35,806 nt of DNA from an uncultured Lachnospiraceae bacterium (GCA_910585995.1 CAJUGG010000059.1:1-35806), one strand, 5' to 3'. Shown: positions 15,879 through 24,507, counted from the first letter of the stretch. Numbers and translations: made by a program. Notes: a model not told the origin generated them from the letters alone.

Positions 15879-15891
15879 ACCCCACCGGGGT
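15879..15891 (-). promoter_or_regulatory. CsoR-type operator of copA
   Basis: The palindrome ACCCC-GGT-GGGGT in the context GATACCCCGGTGGGGTGA matches the TACCCC/GGGGTA sites bound by CsoR. It begins about 8 bases past the predicted transcription start, so binding would block transcription. Confidence 0.75.
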
Positions 15892-15905
15892 ATCCTGTTA
15901 ATTAT

Positions 15906-15934
15906 CTTATACCACATCTCCCCTCTCCTGTCAA
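15906..15934 (-). promoter_or_regulatory. Promoter of copA-csoR
   Basis: Minus-strand TTGACA, exactly 17 bases, TATAAG (6/6 and 5/6), 49 bases upstream of the copA ATG and adjoining the operator. Confidence 0.8.
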
Positions 15935-15989
15935 CCCCCAATCCACCCATTTCCCCTCAACTCCAAAAAGCCACCTCCCCCAACCTCAG

Positions 15990-16182
15990 GAGCAGCCGCC
16001 CAAGAGGGCCGCCAAGGAATACACAAAGAGTGCTGTGTAGATTGGAGCGGACAGCCTGTAAAGTTTGTATGAGCCAGGCGGACACCCACGTGTCCGATTG
16101 GAACATACAAACTTTGCAGGCTGTCCGATACACTCTATGCAGACCTTTGTGTATCCCTTGGCGGTCCTCTTGGGCGGCTGCT
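15990..16182. repeat. Long palindromic element, copy B (complete)
   Basis: The outer arm GAGCAGCCGCCCAAGAGG (15990-16007) is complementary to 16165-16182, continuing inward through CCGCCAAGG to CACAAAG. Left box 16029-16052 and right box 16123-16150 are identical in sequence to those of the copy at 5590-5932. The inner stem AGCCTGTAAAGTTTGTAT pairs with ATACAAACTTTGCAGGCT and has no similarity to the inner stem of copy A. The apex is CGGACAC-CCAC-GTGTCCG (16079-16096). Conserved boxes with unrelated but complementary stems indicate that the fold is maintained. It sits upstream of copA with no transposase or coding gene attached. Confidence 0.9.
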
Positions 16183-16287
16183 CTGTCCCCCCCTTTGAGT
16201 ACCCCTTGGCGCTCCTCTTGGGCGGCTGCTCCGTCCCGACCTTTATGTATCCCTTGCCAGTCCTCTTAAGCGGCTATTTCGTCCCCT
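16144..16287. repeat. Three 48-bp tandem units from the right arm of copy B
   Basis: Units start at 16144 (CCTTTGTGTATCCCTTGG), 16192 (CCTTTGAGTACCCCTTGG) and 16240 (CCTTTATGTATCCCTTGC), exactly 48 bases apart, each also carrying a TCCTCTTGGGCGGCTGCT-like block, with the third most diverged. Only the first pairs with the left arm of the palindrome. No spacers, so not a CRISPR. Confidence 0.85.
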
Positions 16288-16321
16288 TCTTCAATAATTT
16301 TCAGTTTTTTTTATTTTCTTA

Positions 16322-16350
16322 ATGACTTTTTCTAAATAATTGTGTATAAT
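16322..16350 (+). promoter_or_regulatory. Predicted promoter of the small lipoprotein gene
   Basis: ATGACT, 17 bases, TATAAT (4/6 and 6/6). It lies 105 bases before the lipoprotein ATG; the leader between is A/T-rich with no clear structure. Confidence 0.6.
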
Positions 16351-16455
16351 ATTATTAAACAACAGATAATTCCCTCGCATCCACACAAAATAAGTTCCAT
16401 ATCAACAGAACGGTCTACGCAACATACATTTGCAAAATAAAGGAGGTATATCCTT

Positions 16456-16587
16456 ATGAAAAAAATGTTGGTTTTATGTGTATGTGTTATGTTGTTACTT
16501 ACAGGCTGTACGACCACGGTAAACAGGAACATGGGATCTGGTTTCGGCTTTGGGGCCGTCGAGCTGAGCACTCTCGACATCGCTTGA
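16456..16587 (+). CDS. 43-residue predicted lipoprotein
   Basis: AAAGGAGG sits 8 bases before an ATG encoding a basic start (MKKM), a hydrophobic core (LVLCVCVMLLL) and a perfect lipobox LTGC with Cys18. The mature part is only 26 residues, Thr/Gly/Phe-rich (TTTVN, GSGFGFG), ending LSTLDIA. No family is recognised. Small lipoproteins of this kind may sit in the outer face of the membrane. Consensus ribosome site, promoter and a terminator downstream argue that it is a real gene. It is convergent with the phosphate transporter and next to palindrome copy B. Confidence 0.65.
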   Translation: MKKMLVLCVCVMLLLTGCTTTVNRNMGSGFGFGAVELSTLDIA

Positions 16588-16632
16588 AAAAGCCATACCT
16601 GAGAAAAGACGGGACTAAAATACAGGATGCAG

Positions 16633-16672
16633 AAAAAGACGAGCAAAAACCACTGATTTTTGCTCGTCTTTT
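16633..16672. terminator. Bidirectional terminator
   Basis: AAAAGACGAGCAAAAA and TTTTTGCTCGTCTTTT form a perfect stem with a 7-base loop, giving a T-tract on both strands. It serves the lipoprotein gene (plus) and the phosphate transporter (minus). Confidence 0.9.
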
Positions 16673-16678
16673 ACTATC

Positions 16679-18319
16679 TCATTCTTCCTCTTCCTCCGGC
16701 GCCTCCTCCAAAAGCGCATACGCGATATTAGTCGCATGATCTGCCACCCGCTCAAAGCCGGAGATCGCATCCGAGAACAGCATACCGGACGCCGCCGTAC
16801 ACTCATTTTTCGTCAGACGCTCCACATGATTCTTCTGGAACTGACGTTCCATCTCATCAATCTCATTTTCCAACGTAATAATATCCTGCATATGTTTTCT
16901 CGTATTGTGCGCAAACATATCAATGGAATACTCCAGGATCTTATTGACCTTGGTACTGATCTCTTTTAATTCCTCCAGTCCGGCATCGCTGAATGAAATA
17001 TTCTCCGCTATCCGATTCCTGGCCGAGTCTGCCAGATTCTCCGCATGATCGCCAATACGCTCAATATCATTGACCACATGGAACAGTGCGCCGATACTCT
17101 TACTGTCGTCAATCGGCAACGTCATCTGTCCGATCTTCACCAGATAATCCGTAATCGCATGATTCATAAAGTTGATCTGTTTCTCCACCGCATAGACCTT
17201 GTCAATCTTTGCCTGATCCAGATCAATCAGCGCATCCAAAGCCCGGTTCAGATTCTCATAGGCCAGCGCTCCCATATGCTCCAGTTCCATCACGGCCTCA
17301 ATCACAGCGGTTGTAGGCGAGAACATCGCCGTCTTGCCTATGTAGAATAACTGATACTCGCTGTCCTCTGTCCTCTCCTCTCCCGGAACTGCCAGATACG
17401 TCAGCCTGACAATCCCTTTGGCAAATGGAAGCAGGACTATCACCTGACAAATTTTAAACAAAGTATGTGCATTTGCCACACAGCGCCCAGGATTGCCGCC
17501 TGAGATCTTTAAGATCACATCTAATACCAGGCCGCCCGCTATGGTCAGCACCAGATACATAATCACCGTACCGATAATATTGAAAAACAGATGAATCAAA
17601 GCCGCTCTCTTCGCATCTTTTTTCCCGCTAAGAGATGCTAACATCGCCGACATGCAGGCTCCGATATTACATCCTAAGATAATGTAAAAACAAATCGGCA
17701 ACTCCAAAAGCCCCTGCTGTGCCATCAACAGCACAATACTAACCGTCACAGAAGAACTCTGAATAATCGCCGTGATAATCGTTCCCATCACCACACCCAA
17801 TATAGGATTGGTCAGTCCCCCTAACATACCTGCTACCTGAGGGGAATCCTTAAGGCTGGACATACTTCCCGACATCACAGAAAGTCCCATAAACAGCACG
17901 CCAAAGCCTAAGACCACTTCTCCAATCTTCTTTACCCGGTCCTTTTTGACAAACTGCGTCAGGATGACACCTATAAACAAAAAGACCGGTGCATAGGCAG
18001 AAAGATTAAAAGATACCAGCTGAGAAGTCACTGTTGTACCGATGTTGGCACCCATAATCACGCCTGCTGCCTGGTACAAGGTCATCATCCCTGCATTGAC
18101 AAAACTGACCACCATCACCGTCGTCGCGCTGGATGACTGAATCACCGCACAAAACAAGATACCCACCAAAGTTCCCAGAATCCGGTTGGTAGTCACGGCC
18201 TCTAAGATCGATCTCATCTTGGCACCCGCTGCCTTCTCCAGGCCGTCACTCATCTGCTTCATCCCAAGCAAAAAGAGCCCCAGACCTCCCATCAGTGACA
18301 CAATAACACTAATCTCCAT
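16679..18319 (-). CDS. Na+/phosphate cotransporter family protein with PhoU-like domain
   Basis: A 546-residue protein. The N-terminal two thirds is the Na/Pi-cotransporter fold with an inverted repeat of hydrophobic segments, each half carrying the diagnostic QSSS (CAVIQSSSATTV near residue 60 and AIIQSSSVTVS near 165), plus GANIGTT and GCNIGACMSA. The last 200 residues are helical and PhoU-like, with AENLADSARNRIAE and AIYALLEEA-like ends. It is expected to import phosphate driven by sodium. It begins GLGLFLLGMKQMSDGL as usual. Ribosome site AGGTAGTAGG. No promoter is convincing. It stands alone between terminators. Confidence 0.92.
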   Translation of the reverse strand: MEISVIVSLMGGLGLFLLGMKQMSDGLEKAAGAKMRSILEAVTTNRILGTLVGILFCAVIQSSSATTVMVVSFVNAGMMTLYQAAGVIMGANIGTTVTSQLVSFNLSAYAPVFLFIGVILTQFVKKDRVKKIGEVVLGFGVLFMGLSVMSGSMSSLKDSPQVAGMLGGLTNPILGVVMGTIITAIIQSSSVTVSIVLLMAQQGLLELPICFYIILGCNIGACMSAMLASLSGKKDAKRAALIHLFFNIIGTVIMYLVLTIAGGLVLDVILKISGGNPGRCVANAHTLFKICQVIVLLPFAKGIVRLTYLAVPGEERTEDSEYQLFYIGKTAMFSPTTAVIEAVMELEHMGALAYENLNRALDALIDLDQAKIDKVYAVEKQINFMNHAITDYLVKIGQMTLPIDDSKSIGALFHVVNDIERIGDHAENLADSARNRIAENISFSDAGLEELKEISTKVNKILEYSIDMFAHNTRKHMQDIITLENEIDEMERQFQKNHVERLTKNECTAASGMLFSDAISGFERVADHATNIAYALLEEAPEEEEE

Positions 18320-18362
18320 AATCCTACTACCTCATAGTTTTTTATCCCCAGGTACAAGAACA

Positions 18363-18389
18363 AAAGCGTATGCATTTTACATACGCTTT
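18363..18389 (-). terminator. Terminator of the rimP-ribF operon
   Basis: AAAGCGTATG and CATACGCTTT form a 10-bp stem with a 7-base loop followed on the minus strand by TGTTCTTG. It begins about 42 bases after the ribF stop. The U-tract is modest. Confidence 0.65.
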
Positions 18390-18431
18390 ATTTATACTTT
18401 ACTCTAATTTTAGGAAAGTTACAAGTATTCT

Positions 18432-19358
18432 TTATGATTTTACACAAATTTTACTTTTTCCCCAATAGACATCCGACAAAATCCGCGCCTTTAACTCCTC
18501 TAACGAGTTGAATTTCTGCTCCGGACGTTCAAATTCGATAAATTCCACCTGGATCGTCTGCCCGTAGAGATCTCCCTGATAATCAAACAGGAAAGTCTCC
18601 ACCCCTTTGTGTGTCTCGCCGCCTACCGTAGGCTTATAGCCGATATTGGTGATCCCATAGTAGTCTCCTTCTTCCAAAAAGGTCCGGGTCAGATAGACCC
18701 CATTAGGCGGCAAAAGTTTTTGCACAGACGGCAGCAGATTGGTGGTGGGAAGGCCCAGAGTCCGTCCGATCTGCCTGCCGTGGAGCACTTCCCCTCTGAC
18801 AAAATAGCGATACCCAAGCAAAGCATTGGCAAGAGGAATATTACCTTCGTAGAGAGCTTCTCGAACATATGTACTGCTAATGTCCCGCCCATGGCTTTTC
18901 TCTTTTTCCACCACTTCCACCGAAAAACCGTACTGCTCTCCTAACACTTTCAACAGCTCACTGTCACCTTTTCTCCCATAGCCAAAGCGAAAATCCGCCC
19001 CCACCGCCACAAAAGCCGTATGAAGCTGCCCGACTAAAACCTCTCTGACAAATATCTCCGGCTCCATATGGGAAATCTCCGGCACAAACGGACATTCCAG
19101 CAGTTCTTCCACGCCCATCTGCTCCAATAAAAGTCTGCGTTCTTCATTGGTCATGATATTCTGTCCGGACAGTCCTTGTATCATCCGGGTGGGATTTTTC
19201 TCAAAGGTAAAGATCACAGGAATCAGTCCTTTTTGCTTTTGTGCCAGTACATGTCCGATCAGCTTTCTATGTCCTCTGTGAAGTCCGTCAAATTTTCCAA
19301 GGCTGACCGCGCTGGGACGGTCCATATGAAATGTTGTCACTCCTGTTACATAGTTCAT
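18432..19358 (-). CDS. ribF: Bifunctional riboflavin kinase / FAD synthetase
   Basis: A 308-residue enzyme turning riboflavin into FMN and then FAD. The N-terminal adenylyltransferase carries GKFDGLHRGHRKLI (residues 22-35) and the ISSTYVREAL motif. The C-terminal riboflavin kinase carries GRTLGLPTTNL and NIGYKPTVGG. It is the last gene of the large operon, 35 bases after truB, with only a weak GAG ribosome site. In many Firmicutes rpsO comes next; here a terminator and unrelated genes follow. Confidence 0.97.
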   Translation of the reverse strand: MNYVTGVTTFHMDRPSAVSLGKFDGLHRGHRKLIGHVLAQKQKGLIPVIFTFEKNPTRMIQGLSGQNIMTNEERRLLLEQMGVEELLECPFVPEISHMEPEIFVREVLVGQLHTAFVAVGADFRFGYGRKGDSELLKVLGEQYGFSVEVVEKEKSHGRDISSTYVREALYEGNIPLANALLGYRYFVRGEVLHGRQIGRTLGLPTTNLLPSVQKLLPPNGVYLTRTFLEEGDYYGITNIGYKPTVGGETHKGVETFLFDYQGDLYGQTIQVEFIEFERPEQKFNSLEELKARILSDVYWGKSKICVKS

Positions 19359-19393
19359 CGCTTTTTTCTCTCAATTCCTCTTATTCGTACGGA

Positions 19394-20302
19394 TTATATT
19401 GTCTCTGAAGCATCATAAAACATCTTTACCAGACGATATTGTCTCTGCTCAGACCGATAAGCATAGATCCCAATAAAATCCTCTTTGTCGTCGTAGACAC
19501 GTACCTCTCCTTCGAAAAGCTCGCTCTCCTTTAGATCAGCCTTTGAAAAAGGATTTCCATTGTAGCCAAAGCGCGCGCTGTCCTTTTTCAGATGTACTTC
19601 AGGAAGTGCTGCAAATACCATATCCACAGGCAGCAAGATCTTTTCTAGCTCTCTTTCCTCTCTGAAAGCTTCCACCTGAGAGAGCCTCACACTGTCTTTT
19701 AGTAAAAATTGTCCCACCTTTGTACGAAGAAGTGTCTCCATACAGCCATGGCACCCTAACGCTTCTCCGATATCATGGCATAAGGTGCGGATATATGTTC
19801 CTTTGGAGCAGGAAACGGACATCCGCACCCGCGGCAGGTTAAGATCTAAGATCTGGATCTCATAGATCGTCACAGTTCTTGCTTTTCTCTCCACCTCTTT
19901 GCCTGCTCTGGCAAGATCACACAGTTTTTGTCCGTTTACTTTCAGGGCAGAATACATAGGCGGAATCTGCTCATATGGTCCTACAAAGCTTTTGATGACT
20001 TTTTGCACTTGTTCCTCTGTCACAGATACCTCGGCACGCGTGGTTATGGTTCCGGTTACATCCTGTGTATCGGTACTCTGTCCTAGTAAAAGCACGGTCT
20101 CATAGGTCTTGTCCCTGTCTGCCAAAAGATCACAGAGTTTGGTTGCCTTTCCCAGGCATACAGGAAGAACTCCCTGTGCATCCGGATCGAGAGTTCCTGT
20201 ATGACCAATCTTTTTCTGTTTTAAAATCCCGCGCAGCTTTGCCACCACATCGTGAGAGGTATAGCCCCGCTCTTTATAGATATTGATCACTCCGTTTTTC
20301 AC
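19394..20302 (-). CDS. truB: tRNA pseudouridine(55) synthase
   Basis: A 302-residue enzyme that makes pseudouridine 55 in the T-arm of tRNAs. It has motif II KIGHTGTLDPDAQGVLPVCLG with catalytic Asp39, then ATKLCDLL, the GTYIRTLCHDIGEALG block and a PUA-like C-terminus. The start is GTG overlapping the nrnA stop (GTGA), indicating coupled translation. Confidence 0.97.
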   Translation of the reverse strand: MKNGVINIYKERGYTSHDVVAKLRGILKQKKIGHTGTLDPDAQGVLPVCLGKATKLCDLLADRDKTYETVLLLGQSTDTQDVTGTITTRAEVSVTEEQVQKVIKSFVGPYEQIPPMYSALKVNGQKLCDLARAGKEVERKARTVTIYEIQILDLNLPRVRMSVSCSKGTYIRTLCHDIGEALGCHGCMETLLRTKVGQFLLKDSVRLSQVEAFREERELEKILLPVDMVFAALPEVHLKKDSARFGYNGNPFSKADLKESELFEGEVRVYDDKEDFIGIYAYRSEQRQYRLVKMFYDASETI

Positions 20303-21264
20303 TGCTGCTTCTGCCCCTCTAACTGATGATCAATATGTAATGTTAAATTATTCACAATATCATGAAAGGTTCCCTTCATCGTCACACCTGCTGCCCGCAC
20401 ATGGCCGCCGCCTCCAAAATAAGAAGCAACTTCATTGACATCCACCAGTTTTTTAGAACGAAGAGACACCTTGTATTCCAGATTGCCCGTCTCATAGAGG
20501 AAGATCGCCACTTCTACTCCTTCTGTCAGCCGAAGCTGGCTCACGATCCCGTCCAAATCCACAGGCGTCACTCCGAAAAAGTCCATCTCTTTTCTGCGCA
20601 CGACACTGACGATGCCTCGCCCGTCCAAGATCCTCATGCTCTCCAATAGAGCCTTGCCAAGGATCTGGTTCTGGCGATAAGTCTTCTTATAAAAAGTCTC
20701 CTCTAAAAGCTGCGTATAATCGATCCCTTTTTCCATCAGCATCGCAGCGACACGCATGGTATCTGCCGAAGTACAGCTATACTGAAATACTCCCGTATCA
20801 TGGGCTATCCCGGTATATAATGCTGCAGCAGCTTCTCTGGAGATCTTCTCTGGGTCCATCAAACTACACAGAACTTCACATGTGGAGCTTGCATCTGGGC
20901 GGATCTCATTCACCTTGGCATAGCCTGGATTGCTGATATGGTGGTCCACACACAGGGTACTCTTTGCCCCGTCAAAATAGCGGACCGCCTCGCCCAGACG
21001 CTCATATGCCGCACAGTCCAGGGAGATAAACAGATCATAGATGCGCTCCTTGTCATCTACTTGTTGAATGTGATCAAAACCGTCCAATACTGCAAACTTT
21101 TCATCTGGTTTTTGCAGATAGATGTCTGCTTTGACCTGCCCGAAATTATCTCTGATATAATACCAAAGACCAATGCAGGACCCCACACAGTCGCCATCCG
21201 GCCGGATATGTCCGGCGATGGCAACCGTCTGCACCCCCTGCAATTCTTTTTCCAACTGCGTCAT
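20299..21264 (-). CDS. nrnA: DHH-family oligoribonuclease/phosphatase (NrnA-like)
   Basis: A 321-residue DHH/DHHA1 phosphoesterase. Metal motifs are HIRPDGD (residues 19-25), the Asp in SLDCA, and DHH (107-109); the C-terminal DHHA1 domain ends with the GGGGHVRAAG substrate loop. Family members degrade very short RNAs and dephosphorylate pAp, and some act on linear dinucleotides. It overlaps rbfA by four bases (ATGA) and truB by four (GTGA), tight coupling within the operon. Confidence 0.93.
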   Translation of the reverse strand: MTQLEKELQGVQTVAIAGHIRPDGDCVGSCIGLWYYIRDNFGQVKADIYLQKPDEKFAVLDGFDHIQQVDDKERIYDLFISLDCAAYERLGEAVRYFDGAKSTLCVDHHISNPGYAKVNEIRPDASSTCEVLCSLMDPEKISREAAAALYTGIAHDTGVFQYSCTSADTMRVAAMLMEKGIDYTQLLEETFYKKTYRQNQILGKALLESMRILDGRGIVSVVRRKEMDFFGVTPVDLDGIVSQLRLTEGVEVAIFLYETGNLEYKVSLRSKKLVDVNEVASYFGGGGHVRAAGVTMKGTFHDIVNNLTLHIDHQLEGQKQQ

Positions 21265-21638
21265 TCTTCTTCATCCTCTTTTTCATCACTTTTGACAACT
21301 TCGTCAATTAGCTTTGACATATTGACCCCATATTCAATGGACTGATCCAGCACAAATGTAATCTCAGGAGTATTGCGAAGGTTCAGTTCTTTTGCAAGCT
21401 GACGACGGATATATCCTACCGCACTCTTTAAACCTGCCAGCGTATTTTTCTGAGCTTCTTCATCCCCTAAGACACTGATAAATGCTTTACAAGTCTTAAG
21501 ATCAGGAGCCACATACACCTGCACCACCGAAGTCATGGGGCTGATCCTTGGATCTTTGATCTCGCCCCGGATAATCTCCGACAGCACTTTTTGCACTTCT
21601 CCATTGATACGGGTATTTTTAATACTGTTTTTTCTCAT
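21261..21638 (-). CDS. rbfA: Ribosome-binding factor A
   Basis: A 125-residue KH-like 30S maturation factor. Family blocks are NGEVQKVLSEIIRGEIKDPR, VYVAPDLKTCKAFISV and LNLRNTPEITFVLDQSIEYG. It acts late in 16S processing and in cold growth. The acidic tail (EKEDEEE) is common. It begins two bases after the infB stop. Confidence 0.96.
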   Translation of the reverse strand: MRKNSIKNTRINGEVQKVLSEIIRGEIKDPRISPMTSVVQVYVAPDLKTCKAFISVLGDEEAQKNTLAGLKSAVGYIRRQLAKELNLRNTPEITFVLDQSIEYGVNMSKLIDEVVKSDEKEDEEE

Positions 21639-21639
21639 T

Positions 21640-24507
21640 CTATCTTGGCACCTCTACCATAATATAGGCTTCTACCACATCCAGCTCTTTGATCTCGCTG
21701 AATTTTTCAAATACCAGACCGCACTCGTATCCGGCTTTTACTTCTTTTACATCATCTTTAAAACGTTTTAAGGAAGCCAGTTCTCCTTCGTAGATCTGAT
21801 TTCCTTCTCTGGAAATACGGATCTTACATCCTCTCTGGAACATACCATCCAATACATAGGAACCTGCAATATTGCCCACACCAGAGGATTTAAAGATCTG
21901 GCGGATCTCTGCATGACCGATCACTTTCTCTTCATAGATCGGATCTAGCATACCCTTCATGGCCTTCTCCACGTCCTCAATGGCATCATAGATCACACGA
22001 TACAGACGAAGGTCTACTTTCTCCCGCTCTGCGGTATCTTTAGCAGCCGCATCCGGTCTTACGTTAAATCCGATGATGATCGCCTTGGATGCGCTCGCCA
22101 AGATCACATCGGATTCATTGATCGCTCCTACTCCGCCGTGGATACATTTTACCACTACTTCTTCATTGGAAAGCTTGAGAAGGGACTGCTTCACAGCCTC
22201 CACAGAACCCGCCACATCTGCCTTAATGATCAGGTTCAGCTCTTTTAGATTGCCGGTCTGAATCTGTGAATACAGATCATCCAGAGACATCTTAAGCTTT
22301 GTATCCTCCAGCATCTTCTCGCGGCTCTCTTTGATAAAGGTCTCTGCAAAGGTTCTGGCCTCTTTGTCGGTCTGCGGAGAGACAAAGATCTCGCCAGCCA
22401 TCGGCACATCATTCAGACCCAAGATCTCCACCGGGGTAGAAGGTCCTGCCTCTTTGACACGGCGTCCCTTATCATCCATCATAGCACGGACTTTTCCATA
22501 AGAAGCGCCCGCAGAGATAAAGTCTCCCACATGCAGAGTGCCCTTTTGTACCAGTACCGTAGCCACCGGGCCTTTTCCTTTGTCCAGCTCTGCCTCAATG
22601 ACCAGACCTCTTGCCTGACGTTTGGGGTTTGATTTTAGTTCCAGTACATCTGCGGTCAGAAGCACCATATCCAAAAGATCATCGATCCCTTCTTTTGACT
22701 TGGCAGATACTGGCACACAGATGGTACTTCCACCCCAATCCTCTGAGATCAAGCCATATTCGGTCAGTTCCTGTTTGACTTTATCTACATTGGCTCCCGG
22801 TTTATCGATCTTATTAATCGCCACTACGATCTCTACTTCAGCTGCTTTGGCATGGTTGATCGCCTCGATAGTCTGGGGTTTTACGCCATCATCTGCTGCC
22901 ACCACCAGGATGGCAATGTCGGTAGAGCTTGCTCCGCGCATACGCATAGCAGTAAAGGCTTCATGGCCTGGGGTATCCAAAAAGGTAATCTGTCTTCCCC
23001 CTGCTGTCACCATATAAGCACCAATGTGCTGCGTGATTCCTCCGGCCTCTTTGTCTGTGACATTGGTGTGGCGGATGGCATCCAGAAGGGAAGTCTTTCC
23101 ATGATCCACGTGCCCCATCACACAGACTACTGGCGCTCTTGGCACCAGGCTCTCCTCCGGGTCCACCTGATCCTCTAGCATCTTGCCGATGACATCTTCT
23201 TTTACTTCCGGTTCCGGATCAAAGTTATATTCCAGCGCAATCTCACCTGCAGACTCAAAATCCAACTCAGAGTTTACGGTCAGCATCTTTCCTGCTAAGA
23301 ATAACTTCTTAATAATCACCGATGGCTGGATCTTCATGCGCTCTGCCAGATCCGAGATGCTGATACTTTCCGGCAAGTACAGTTTCTTTGGCTCCAGATT
23401 CTCCTTTTTCGGCGGTGCCGGACGATTCTCCGGTTTGACCGGCTTGCCGGATTTGCTCTTTAACTTGCTGATATCCGCATCCTTATACTGCTTCTCCTGC
23501 TTTTGATGGTTGCGGTTATCATATCTTCTGTTCTCTGGCTTGGTCTCCACAGGAGTCTCAAATGCCTTGTTCATCTGACGACCAAGATTGCCTCTGCCGC
23601 CCTGAGCGCCGCGGTTGTCCGGACGTCCGCCCTGAGAACGATTGTAGCCAGGACGATCATTCGAACGCCCATCCTGACGATTGCCCTGGGGACGGTCAGA
23701 CGTATGACTTCGGTTATAGTTTGGACGATCTGCGCCGTTGTTATTCCGATTATACCCTTGGCGGTCTCCATTGTTATTATTTCGATTGTAACCGGGACGA
23801 TCCCCTGTCCGATTATCTCTTCTCTCACCCTGCGGACGATCCTGGCGGTTATACGCGGGACGATCCCCTGTATTCCGGTTGTCTCTTCTTTCGCCCTGCG
23901 GACGATCCTGGCGGTTATATCCTGGGCGGTCTCCTGTATTTCGGTTGTCTCTTCTTTCGCCCTGCGGACGGTCATTTTTCCCCTGTCCAAAGCGGTTTAC
24001 ATTCTCTTTGTTCTCTGTGCGGTTTCCTTGAGGACGCTCCTCTTTTCTCACAGTCGCTGTCTCTAGAGGTTTATTCCGGGTCTCCGGCTTCGCCTCCGTC
24101 TTTGGCTCGCTCTTAACTTCCGGTGTCTTAACTCCCGTCTTAGCTATTGCTTCTTTTTTAGGCTGCTGAACGCGTTCTTCTTTAGGCTTACGGGGCGCAG
24201 TCCTGCGCTCCGGGCTTTTCTTATCCCGGCTGTTTTCCGGATTGTGTACCACAATAAATTTTTTCTTTCTCTGCACAGGTTTTGCTTCCTGCGTCAGGGC
24301 CTGTTCCTGCTTCGGTGCCTGTGGTTCTTCCTTCGTCTGCTTGGTCTTATTGACCTCTGCACGCACCATAGCTGCCTGATTATCTTCCAGTGTTGCCATA
24401 TGTGTTGTCACCTCAATATTTTTCTCTGCCAGTAAGGCTATAATCTCTTTGCTTGTTTTATTCAATTCCTTCGCGAGTTCATATACGCGAACATTTTTAC
24501 TCGACAT
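21640..24507 (-). CDS. infB: Translation initiation factor IF-2
   Basis: A 955-residue GTPase that places initiator tRNA on the 30S subunit and drives subunit joining. Order: an IF2_N domain (VRVYELAKELNKTSKEIIAL), a long low-complexity linker (about residues 70-370), a second IF2_N domain (ESISISDLAERMKIQPSVII), then the GTPase with G1 GHVDHGKTS, DTPGHEAF and NKID, followed by beta-barrel and C-terminal domains. The linker is Arg/Asp/Asn/Gly-rich with a 22-residue repeat. ATG 24507 is chosen because GGAGG precedes it by 9 bases; a TTG five codons earlier would place that site inside the gene. It overlaps the end of the L7Ae-like gene by 11 bases. Confidence 0.98.
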   Translation of the reverse strand: MSSKNVRVYELAKELNKTSKEIIALLAEKNIEVTTHMATLEDNQAAMVRAEVNKTKQTKEEPQAPKQEQALTQEAKPVQRKKKFIVVHNPENSRDKKSPERRTAPRKPKEERVQQPKKEAIAKTGVKTPEVKSEPKTEAKPETRNKPLETATVRKEERPQGNRTENKENVNRFGQGKNDRPQGERRDNRNTGDRPGYNRQDRPQGERRDNRNTGDRPAYNRQDRPQGERRDNRTGDRPGYNRNNNNGDRQGYNRNNNGADRPNYNRSHTSDRPQGNRQDGRSNDRPGYNRSQGGRPDNRGAQGGRGNLGRQMNKAFETPVETKPENRRYDNRNHQKQEKQYKDADISKLKSKSGKPVKPENRPAPPKKENLEPKKLYLPESISISDLAERMKIQPSVIIKKLFLAGKMLTVNSELDFESAGEIALEYNFDPEPEVKEDVIGKMLEDQVDPEESLVPRAPVVCVMGHVDHGKTSLLDAIRHTNVTDKEAGGITQHIGAYMVTAGGRQITFLDTPGHEAFTAMRMRGASSTDIAILVVAADDGVKPQTIEAINHAKAAEVEIVVAINKIDKPGANVDKVKQELTEYGLISEDWGGSTICVPVSAKSKEGIDDLLDMVLLTADVLELKSNPKRQARGLVIEAELDKGKGPVATVLVQKGTLHVGDFISAGASYGKVRAMMDDKGRRVKEAGPSTPVEILGLNDVPMAGEIFVSPQTDKEARTFAETFIKESREKMLEDTKLKMSLDDLYSQIQTGNLKELNLIIKADVAGSVEAVKQSLLKLSNEEVVVKCIHGGVGAINESDVILASASKAIIIGFNVRPDAAAKDTAEREKVDLRLYRVIYDAIEDVEKAMKGMLDPIYEEKVIGHAEIRQIFKSSGVGNIAGSYVLDGMFQRGCKIRISREGNQIYEGELASLKRFKDDVKEVKAGYECGLVFEKFSEIKELDVVEAYIMVEVPR
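23793..23970. repeat. 66-bp in-frame tandem repeat in infB
   Basis: GACGATCCTGGCGGTTAT recurs at 23835 and 23901 and the start of a third copy at 23967, a 66-base period encoding the 22-residue unit NTGDRPGYNRQDRPQGERRD plus NR. Diverged half-units extend further left. Confidence 0.8.

Noticed and set aside
16144..16287. CRISPR array
   Set aside because: Units are adjoining with no unique spacers and no cas genes nearby.
16030..16322. Frames with a 16-residue repeat (WRSSWAAA-like)
   Set aside because: They merely translate the 48-bp tandem units and right box of copy B.
19359..19393. FMN riboswitch for ribF
   Set aside because: Only 35 bases separate truB and ribF, too short for the aptamer.
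23503..24116. Long frames antisense to the infB linker
   Set aside because: Low-complexity Thr/Ile or Asp/Pro products caused by the infB repeats on the other strand.
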